Assembly: GCA_017394515.1 (NCBI GenBank)
Contig: JAFPXY010000048.1
Coordinates: forward strand, 1-53,415
DNA: 53,415 nt
Direction of reading: 5' to 3'
DNA from: Bacillota bacterium
Lineage (GTDB): Bacteria; Bacillota; Clostridia; Peptostreptococcales; Anaerovoracaceae
Of this stretch, positions 47,743 to 53,415 are shown in pieces (within the stretch, counting starts at the first letter, position 1; each line of letters begins with the position of its first letter). The notes below the pieces were generated by a model. That model had not been told where the DNA came from. It saw only the letters and a program-made list of their open reading frames with translations, and ran no database searches. The position numbers and the translations under genes are program-made.

Positions 47743-48251
47743 TGAATACGTAATGGATGTATGGGGTTTTGTATCGGTGTATCATAGATTGCAGCCAGAT
47801 AATATATCAGTTTTTTTCCACTGTCCGGATAGAGAACTATCTACATCCATAGTAATTTTACGTATTGACTGTAAATGTTATTATTTAATAGAACTATTGT
47901 AGGCTGTTTTTAGTAAGTGTGTTAGCATTTTGCTTTAGGAATTGATTTGCAATATAATTTAGGTAGAGAAATTCCACCATATATCATGGTAGTTTAAAGG
48001 TAGTTCTATCAAGCGCCTTCCCTCTATTTTTCTGACTTGCATAATGATTTTTGGTTTTCTTTTTTAATTATTATAAACCGAAAAGGTATTAACATCAACA
48101 TCTAATCACTTTGGCGCTTTGGTACTTTAGTGCCCCAAAACAAGCAAAAACCGTTTTCTTTGGATCTAAAGTACCATTGTTTGCATATTATATGATTATT
48201 ATCATAAAAATAAGGAATAATATCTCTTTTATATGAAGGGAGTGATCAAAC
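47743..48251. other. AT-rich leader of the island with a distant dyad
   Basis: No gene was found here. An imperfect long dyad (ATGGATGTA near 47752 and TACATCCAT near 47840) lies next to the broken end of metG, with GTATCG just inside it. At 48121-48175 the exact inverted repeat GGTACTTTAG / CTAAAGTACC is separated by 35 bases. It lies just upstream of a possible promoter, TTGTTT (48178) and TATCAT with a 17-base spacer, of the nitrilase operon. The dyad is a candidate site for the LuxR-type regulator encoded at 50712. Confidence 0.5.
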
Positions 48252-49151
48252 ATGAGAGATTTAAATGCTATCGTTGTTGCTATGATTCAAATGCGAATAG
48301 TGAAAGGACTTGAAAACAAAGAAAGAAACATCCAGCATGCACTTGATATGATTGATGCTGCCGTTATAGGAAAGCCTGTGGATATAGTAGCTCTTCCAGA
48401 AGTATTTGCCACTGGGTTTCCTCCCCTTTATCCCGTAGATATGGATCTTTGGAAACAATGGGGTGAGCGTCTTCCCGACAAGGTTGGAGAAGAGCCAATT
48501 GAAAGTCCTACGCTAATGCGTTTATCCGCAAAGGCAAAAGAGCATAATATTTTCATCCAGGCCGGTTCAATTCTAGAGTTGGATACTGAGGGTAATTTTC
48601 ATAATACTGCTTGCCTTTTAGATAATCATGGCCGTTTCTTAGGGAAGTATAGCAAAGTTCAGCCTTGGACACCTGAACCAGGTGGCAGAGAAGTATTTCC
48701 AGTAATTGATACTGAAATCGGAAAGATCGGCATGAATATTTGCTATGACGGTAGTTTCCCTGAAATTTCTCGAATTCTTGCTCTAAAAGGAGCAGAAATA
48801 ATCTTCCGTCCATCGGAATGGAATGATCCATTAAGCTCCGAAGGTTTAGATTGGTGGAAGATTGAAAATCAATCGCGAGCAATAGAAAACCACTGCTATG
48901 TTGTTGCTGTTTCTTGTGTTGAACAAGATGAGTTGTTTACATACCCTGGAAGAAGCATGATGGTTGACCCTTGGGGAAGAATTCTTCTAGCTGCATCAGA
49001 CGGTATGGGTGAACGAATTCTTGTTCATCATGTTAATGTTAACGAGGTAAGACGTATACGCAACAACGTATTGACTGACAATCATCTTGCTGATCTTAAA
49101 GTAGATCTATATGCAAAAGAATTTGCAAATATTGCAAAGGAAAGGAGGTAA
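48252..49151 (+). CDS. nitrilase-superfamily amidohydrolase
   Basis: The protein has 299 residues with GGAGTG before ATG. The catalytic triad of the superfamily is clear: E50 in ALPEVF, K135 in GKYSKVQPW, and C164 in MNICYDGSFPE. The family hydrolyses nitriles, amides or N-carbamoyl compounds. The gene is four bases from an NCS1 permease, so a nucleobase-, hydantoin- or ureide-related amide is a fair guess. Codon use is AT-rich compared with the genes before 47 kb, in line with recent arrival. Confidence 0.93.
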   Translation: MRDLNAIVVAMIQMRIVKGLENKERNIQHALDMIDAAVIGKPVDIVALPEVFATGFPPLYPVDMDLWKQWGERLPDKVGEEPIESPTLMRLSAKAKEHNIFIQAGSILELDTEGNFHNTACLLDNHGRFLGKYSKVQPWTPEPGGREVFPVIDTEIGKIGMNICYDGSFPEISRILALKGAEIIFRPSEWNDPLSSEGLDWWKIENQSRAIENHCYVVAVSCVEQDELFTYPGRSMMVDPWGRILLAASDGMGERILVHHVNVNEVRRIRNNVLTDNHLADLKVDLYAKEFANIAKERR

Positions 49152-49154
49152 AAC

Positions 49155-50519
49155 ATGAATAACAGTAATAATTTGAACAACAAGAGCTGGATGGAAAAAA
49201 TCAATCAATCTGTTGGCGATTATGAACTATCGCATATTCCTCCAGCGGCAAGGCATGGATTTTTAACTGTATTATTTGTTTGGGTTGGTTTCAATATTAA
49301 TATTTCTGAAATTGCCAGCGGAGCTCTAATTTATAGTGGACTTGGCTTAACAAAAGGAATAATTGCAGTTTTGATTGGCTGCCTTATGTTAGGTATAGTC
49401 GGTGCGCTAGTTGGAGCTCCATGCCAGAAATTGGGAATAACTTACGGCGGTTTTACTCACTACATTTGGGGAAGTAAAGGAAGCATTTATGCATCTGTTA
49501 TGATTTCGCTTGGAGAAGCAACATGGATCTCATTTCTTACTTCCATGTGCGGTACTTTATTCAACGTTATGTTTGGATGGCCTATTATTCCATGCACTAT
49601 TATCTCTGGATTAGTATTTATGACTACGGCATTCGTTGGTTTCCGTGCGTTAGCTCGCCTGAGTTATTTCGCCGTATTCGCTGTATTCTTTGGGCTTATT
49701 GCATCAGCCATCTTCGCTTTGGGAGATAAAACGAATATAATTGCTCAATTTATGCCTGGAGAACAACAGAGTGTATGGTGGGGAATAACAATGGTCTATG
49801 GAACTTGGGCTGTAGGTATTACTCATACAGGAGATATCGTTAGATTTGCACGTAAGCCATTTCATGCATCAATTATGACTATCTTGGTATTCATGTGTTC
49901 CGAAATGATCCTTATGACAATCGGAGGATTATTTGCAATAGCTACTGGAGAGTCTGAGATCATTTCTGCATTTAGTACTGCAGGCTTAGTATTGACAGGT
50001 GCTTTTGTAATATTCCTTGCGACTTGGACAACAGCAGATAACTGCCTATATAGTTCTGCTCTTCCGTTATCATCCGCCTCGCAAGCGATAGGGCATCCTA
50101 TCCCAAAATGGAAAATAGTACTTGTTTTAGGATTTTTGTTTAACGTCTTAATTGCTGCTCTTGGTCTTTACAGTTTCTATGAGAATTTCTTGGGAATATT
50201 AACAATATTCTGGGTTGGTTTTGCAGGAATAGCAATTTCCGATTATTGGCTTGTTCATAAGGGAAAGGGCAAATATAAGATGACTATTGATGAAGTAGAT
50301 AAAAAAACAAAGAGTATCAATATCCCTGCGTTTATCGCATACGGGTTCTCTTGTCTCGTTGCCTATCTAATAGATTATGTGCCTCATCCGGATTTGCCAT
50401 TTATACTTAATTCATCAGCCTTTGATGCATTAGTAGTAGGGATTCTCTCTTATTGGTTGATATGTGTAGTATTCACAAAAGATAAACAGACTGGAGGTAT
50501 TGAAAATGTCAACGCATAA
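49155..50519 (+). CDS. NCS1-family permease (cytosine/purine/allantoin type)
   Basis: The protein has 454 residues with AAGGAGG before ATG, beginning three bases after the nitrilase stop. About 12 helices are seen. The N-terminus DYELSHIPPAARHGFLTVLF followed by VWVGFNINISEIASGA is a variant of the NCS1 (codB-like) start, and TWTTADNCLYSSALPLSSAS matches the conserved helix-8 region of cytosine permeases. It presumably brings in the nitrilase substrate. Conserved substrate residues were not checked one by one. Confidence 0.92.
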   Translation: MNNSNNLNNKSWMEKINQSVGDYELSHIPPAARHGFLTVLFVWVGFNINISEIASGALIYSGLGLTKGIIAVLIGCLMLGIVGALVGAPCQKLGITYGGFTHYIWGSKGSIYASVMISLGEATWISFLTSMCGTLFNVMFGWPIIPCTIISGLVFMTTAFVGFRALARLSYFAVFAVFFGLIASAIFALGDKTNIIAQFMPGEQQSVWWGITMVYGTWAVGITHTGDIVRFARKPFHASIMTILVFMCSEMILMTIGGLFAIATGESEIISAFSTAGLVLTGAFVIFLATWTTADNCLYSSALPLSSASQAIGHPIPKWKIVLVLGFLFNVLIAALGLYSFYENFLGILTIFWVGFAGIAISDYWLVHKGKGKYKMTIDEVDKKTKSINIPAFIAYGFSCLVAYLIDYVPHPDLPFILNSSAFDALVVGILSYWLICVVFTKDKQTGGIENVNA

Positions 50520-50652
50520 TATTGATTTGATCCTGTTAATGTGTTCTATCTTTTTTGGAATCATTGGAGCCATATTGCACAAATACATGACAAAAGCCGA
50601 ACGCAAATCAGGAATAGGGTATTCAGAATCAGAACTCAACGAATCAAAATAG
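50506..50652 (+). CDS. 48-residue single-helix membrane protein overlapping the permease gene
   Basis: ATG 50506 follows TGGAGGTATTGAAA inside the permease C-terminus; 14 bases overlap. It reads MSTHNIDLILLMCSIFFGII then GAILHKYMTKAERK and a polar tail. One transmembrane helix (residues 6-26) and a positive cytoplasmic tail are predicted by eye. Similar short partners accompany some transporters (for example SSS or BCCT types); here a small subunit or regulator of the NCS1 permease is likely but unproven. It ends 15 bases before a terminator. Confidence 0.75.
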   Translation: MSTHNIDLILLMCSIFFGIIGAILHKYMTKAERKSGIGYSESELNESK

Positions 50653-50667
50653 TTGAGTAAGATATTA

Positions 50668-50706
50668 AAAGGCCACTTTTCCGTTACTATCTGAGGAGTG
50701 GCCTTT
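50668..50706. terminator. bidirectional terminator
   Basis: AAAGGCCACT and AGTGGCCTTT with TCTTTCTT after and AAAA before, between the nitrilase operon and the convergent LuxR gene. Confidence 0.88.
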
Positions 50707-50711
50707 CTTTC

Positions 50712-51836
50712 TTATTTAAGCATATTTAACAGCTGAACTCTGCTTTTTGTTTTAGTTTTAGTAAGCAAATTGGAAATATGTTTCTTTGTTACTGAAAGAC
50801 TTATAGCTAATTCATTGCTTATCTCACTATTGCTCTTTCCAGAAGCTATACATCTTAAAACCTCGATTTCACGCTTGCTTAAATTGTATTTTTCTTGGAT
50901 ATACAATAGCTTCCTATCGAGTTTCTTTGCTATATCGTCAACCATAATCACATAACTACTATTATTGTTCATATTATGATTAAATCTTACAGCCTTTATA
51001 TAGTAGCGCCCTTCTTTTCCTTCGTTAGGAAAACTTCGTTCAGCTATATCAAGAGCTTCTTTGTTTTTAAGTTCCATACACATAGACTTAAATGTCTGTG
51101 CAATATCATCACTTTTAAAAACGCTTCTATTCTTTTGCATCATTAATCGCAATTCGATATTAAGATATACTATTTCCATTGAAGCATTCAAAACACAAAT
51201 GCCAATATTGCCAACTTTGTTGAAAACATCAATATATTTCAGAGATGAATCATACTGTCCTTTTGATTTGTTTTCTTTAGGAAAATCTAAAAAGTATACC
51301 AAATTTGATAAATGAGGTTGTAAGAGTTTCATAATAAACAACTCTTTTTCAGTGAAATCCTCTTCATTGCTAGATCTAAACACTCCTATTTCTCCAAATA
51401 ACCCCGAATGATTGTTGCAAATAATGTTGCCCTCAATCGAGTATTGGATATCAGAAGGTATGATCATTTCATTATAGTATCTGGATTTTCTTCGAATGTC
51501 GGTATTAAAGAAATCTGTACTTTTAAACATTACTGGAGTTACAGTCATCAAAACAGGAAGAACATCATCTAAAGCCGAATAGCATTCTGTGTACGATAAT
51601 ATTTCTTCACTCTCCCAGTTTACGGGAATAAATTGCAACACTTCAAGGTTATCATTCTTCCCTGTCCTGAAGAAAAGCAAATCAGCTTTATAATACGGAA
51701 CCAGTTTCCTCAATTCGAAAAGGACCTTTTTAACATGTTCCTGATGGTCTAAAGAAGGAGAGCGCTGGTATAAAGAAATAATAATATCATTATATCGCAT
51801 TAATTCTTCCTGACTAAAGACAAAATCACTGCTCAT
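50712..51836 (-). CDS. LuxR-type HTH regulator
   Basis: The protein has 374 residues with AAGGAGG before ATG. Residues 312-374 are a LuxR-type helix-turn-helix: NLSKREIEVLRCIASGKSNS followed by EISNELAISLSVTKKHISNL. The N-terminal part (residues 20-190) has a GAF-like pattern, and residues 200-250 look PAS-like (NVGNIGICVLNASMEIVYLN). No receiver domain. It probably senses the substrate or a product and controls the convergent nitrilase-permease operon. Confidence 0.9.
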   Translation of the reverse strand: MSSDFVFSQEELMRYNDIIISLYQRSPSLDHQEHVKKVLFELRKLVPYYKADLLFFRTGKNDNLEVLQFIPVNWESEEILSYTECYSALDDVLPVLMTVTPVMFKSTDFFNTDIRRKSRYYNEMIIPSDIQYSIEGNIICNNHSGLFGEIGVFRSSNEEDFTEKELFIMKLLQPHLSNLVYFLDFPKENKSKGQYDSSLKYIDVFNKVGNIGICVLNASMEIVYLNIELRLMMQKNRSVFKSDDIAQTFKSMCMELKNKEALDIAERSFPNEGKEGRYYIKAVRFNHNMNNNSSYVIMVDDIAKKLDRKLLYIQEKYNLSKREIEVLRCIASGKSNSEISNELAISLSVTKKHISNLLTKTKTKSRVQLLNMLK

Positions 51837-52016
51837 CTCAAGCCTCCTTATTAATTAAAACAAACGACAAGCTAATGATGTGTGTTTGATATCTCTCATG
51901 TTTTCCTCAAGTTATTTTTCATTTTAATTATATCACTTTTGATGTAATAAATCAATTTTCTGTCTATGTTGCTAGTTGCTTCCTAACTCTCAAATCAATA
52001 AAAATGACTATAATGA

Positions 52017-52634
52017 TTACCATTTTGGTAAATCCGATCCATTTGATCTCAATGCATTCCTGAGTGCAGCTACAACTTCCAGGATCACATTCTTTTCATA
52101 TCCGCCACAACCGTTCAGTAACTCGGCAATTTTGTCTCCTATCATAATATTGTCGGACAAAATGCTATCACTAAGCAGTTCATCTGCTGTGACTCCAAGA
52201 GCATTTGCTATATCAACGAACGTATGTCTTTCCCATTCATCAAACCATGATTCAACAAGATACCAATCCATAATATCAGTATCAAAGAGGCATTCTTCAA
52301 AGAATAAATACGCCAATTCGCAGTACCCAGCACAAACATGAACCACATCAAGAGCTTCCGCTGCATACTCCATGTCGGAAATAATAAACATTGCCTTTAG
52401 CAGATCAACAAGATTATCTTCTGACATGCTTTCAATAATCCTTGAGATGTTGTTAATGGAATCCTGATTCATTTCATGAACCATTTTCTCAAAACAGGCT
52501 GCTGTGTTATAAGCTACAACTGCTACGATATCCATTGTCAACTCATCCAGTTCTGTTAATTCCTCCTCTTCTTCACAAAGCTTTTCCTCTTCCTGCTCAT
52601 TAAGACCAGTAATCGCACTTTTCTTCTCACTCAT
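52017..52634 (-). CDS. acidic helical hypothetical protein
   Basis: The protein has 205 residues from ATG 52634, with AAAGGA nearby. It is rich in Glu and Asp and probably all helical, with repeated helices (NISRIIESMSEDNLVDLLKA; FVDIANALGVTADELLSDSI). The latter resembles an XRE-like helix pair but lacks the full motif. No signal peptide. I do not recognise it. It lies downstream of a small gene at 52710, and its ribosome binding site can be hidden by an upstream hairpin. Confidence 0.72.
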   Translation of the reverse strand: MSEKKSAITGLNEQEEEKLCEEEEELTELDELTMDIVAVVAYNTAACFEKMVHEMNQDSINNISRIIESMSEDNLVDLLKAMFIISDMEYAAEALDVVHVCAGYCELAYLFFEECLFDTDIMDWYLVESWFDEWERHTFVDIANALGVTADELLSDSILSDNIMIGDKIAELLNGCGGYEKNVILEVVAALRNALRSNGSDLPKW

Positions 52635-52642
52635 TTTGTTAT

Positions 52643-52696
52643 CCGTCCTTTCATAAAATAATAGCTCTGCCTTAAAAGCAGAGCATGTAAGGACGG
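52643..52696 (-). promoter_or_regulatory. nested hairpin covering the ribosome binding site of the 205-residue protein gene
   Basis: On the minus strand CCGTCCTT (complement of 52689-52696) can pair with AAGGACGG (complement of 52643-52650), which holds the ribosome binding site of the gene starting at 52634. Inside lies a second stem, GCTCTGC / GCAGAGC (52664-52684), which could also act as terminator for the small gene upstream. Confidence 0.55.
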
Positions 52697-52709
52697 CTAT
52701 TCAGTTTTA

Positions 52710-52850
52710 TTATTTCATGAGTTTCATAAGCAGATCATCGACTCTGTCAGTGTATCTATCTTCTTCTATCAACTTGTTCTTCAGTTCTATGAGGCCCATT
52801 ATAATGACCTTCTTTTCATCATATGTGAGTTTTACTTTAATGTCTGCCAT
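52710..52850 (-). CDS. 46-residue charged small protein
   Basis: ATG 52850 follows AAGGAGGAACCTGAA. It reads MADIKVKLTYDEKKVIIMGL then IELKNKLIEEDRYTDRVDDL and ends LLMKLMK. It looks helical and charged, of the size of small proteins found in Bacillota conjugative and integrative elements. The family is not recognised. It precedes the 205-residue gene, separated by a nested hairpin. Confidence 0.65.
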   Translation of the reverse strand: MADIKVKLTYDEKKVIIMGLIELKNKLIEEDRYTDRVDDLLMKLMK

Positions 52851-52946
52851 TTCAGGTTCCTCCTTTTTTCTTTAATTCTAATCATTTGCGTTTTCATATA
52901 ACAAGTATGCGATTGTCTTTTTACATCTATTTTTTCGCATTAAAAA

Positions 52947-52982
52947 ACCCCATAAACACTGCAATCGCATAATTTATGGGGT
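52947..52982. terminator. hairpin with 10-16-10 layout
   Basis: ACCCCATAAA, a spacer of 16 bases, then TTTATGGGGT; A6 precedes it. It probably ends metG transcription on the minus strand (T-run follows there). The 10-bp arm and 16-base spacer repeat the dimensions of the arrays at 25470-25899. Confidence 0.7.
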
Positions 52983-53010
52983 CCGGTTACATGATTATTT
53001 ACATGTTTTG

Positions 53011-53040
53011 TATCGAAAAGTATCGAAATGTATCGAAATG
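53011..53040. repeat. three tandem 10-bp repeats next to the metG stop codon
   Basis: TATCGAAAAG, TATCGAAATG, TATCGAAATG follow each other directly, 20 bases from the end of metG. Such direct repeats near a gene end are typical of recombinase or regulator binding sites at element borders, but no integrase is in the window. Confidence 0.65.
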
Positions 53041-53059
53041 GCTTGTTCCAAAGTAAATA

Positions 53060-53415
53060 TTAATACAGTTTTGCACCTGCAGGAATGCTATCATCGAGGA
53101 TGATGAAGTTGAGTGCTTCTTCTCCCTCGTAGTTGTAGAGCATGGAGCAGAGCATTCCGTTGGACTCAACGCCCATCATTGTTCTCGGTGGAAGATTGGT
53201 GATGGCTACTGCTGTCTTTCCGACTAATTCTTCAGGTTCATACCATTCGTGAATGCCCGAAAGTATAGTCCTGTCAACGCCTGAGCCATCATTTACGGTG
53301 AACTGCAGGAGCTTCTTTGACTTGGGTACTGCGAAGCATTCCTTGATCTTAACTGCTCTGAAGTCGGACTTGCTGAATGTCTCAAAATCTACGTAGTCTG
53401 TGAACAGAGGCTCGA
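53060..53415 (-). CDS. metG: methionyl-tRNA synthetase, C-terminal end (continues beyond window)
   Basis: The C-terminal tRNA-binding domain of MetRS, ending GAKLY with TAA at 53060-53062. It is about 95% identical at DNA level to the copy at 47206-47742, and most differences are at third codon positions. The rest of the gene is outside the window, so I assume this is the intact metG, but that is not shown. MetRS attaches methionine to initiator and elongator tRNA; the C-terminal OB domain strengthens dimerisation and tRNA binding. Confidence 0.85.
   Translation of the reverse strand, partial: EPLFTDYVDFETFSKSDFRAVKIKECFAVPKSKKLLQFTVNDGSGVDRTILSGIHEWYEPEELVGKTAVAITNLPPRTMMGVESNGMLCSMLYNYEGEEALNFIILDDSIPAGAKLY

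Overview
The window looks like chromosomal DNA of an anaerobic, fermentative Bacillota of the class Clostridia. Evidence: strong AGGAGG-type ribosome binding sites, an ETF-coupled acyl-CoA dehydrogenase operon, class III CoA-transferases, sigma-54 regulation of catabolic genes, several ferredoxin-type Fe-S proteins, and YfcC, BrnQ and NCS1 carriers. No rRNA, tRNA or CRISPR array was seen. I cannot fix the genus; an amino-acid-fermenting Eubacteriales family is my guess.

Layout. 1-1,150: the 3' end of a TnpB gene, a probably frameshifted small ORF and an apparently gene-free stretch. 1.2-2.0 kb: an XRE regulator fused to an alarmone-hydrolase-type HD domain. 2.2-13.2 kb: a sigma-54 catabolic locus with a PAS/AAA+/Fis activator, a metallo-beta-lactamase-fold hydrolase, acyl-CoA dehydrogenase-EtfB-EtfA-CoA-transferase, a second CoA-transferase, a hotdog enzyme resembling aminoacyl-CoA ammonia-lyases, a YfcC carrier and a crotonase. 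Four -24/-12 promoters lie in two divergent gene gaps, and GTGACAC palindromes mark one of those gaps and the activator's own promoter. 13.4-31 kb: housekeeping and accessory genes (TM2, DEDDh exonuclease, ADP-ribosylglycohydrolase-SseB fusion, lipoproteins, DUF1848, CDP-alcohol phosphotransferase fusion, LEA-like protein, YfcC carrier, LTA-synthase-like protein). The gaps between them hold unusual four-arm inverted-repeat modules. 31-36.4 kb: a second sigma-54 group (DUF362 protein, small protein, MFS carrier; divergent dehydrogenase) with GTTGCA-N4-TGCAAC sites, and larB with its own sigma-70 promoter. 36.5-47 kb: a 940-residue Fe-S flavoprotein, a VanX-type dipeptidase, two secreted paralogues, BrnQ, a broken Doc toxin, a Crp/Fnr-Fe-S cluster and a PrsW-like protease. 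47.2-53.4 kb: an AT-rich island (nitrilase, NCS1 permease, small membrane protein, LuxR regulator, two unknown genes) lying between two copies of the 3' end of metG.

The first sigma-54 locus reads as one pathway: import by YfcC, activation by CoA transfer, loss of ammonia from a beta-aminoacyl-CoA, and reduction of the enoyl-CoA by the dehydrogenase with electrons from ETF. The substrate is not determined by the sequence.

The most unusual signal is non-coding. Three exactly 88-bp arrays (four 10-bp arms in alternating orientation, three 16-nt spacers, an A6-7 tract in the middle spacer) lie at 25.47-25.90 kb, and related 82-85-bp modules lie at 14.25-14.44 and 17.30-17.72 kb. Arm sequences differ between modules while spacing is kept. 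In addition the octamer TTTTTTGC, in either orientation, occurs nearly 40 times in the window, mostly between genes, and is almost absent from the catabolic locus and the metG island.
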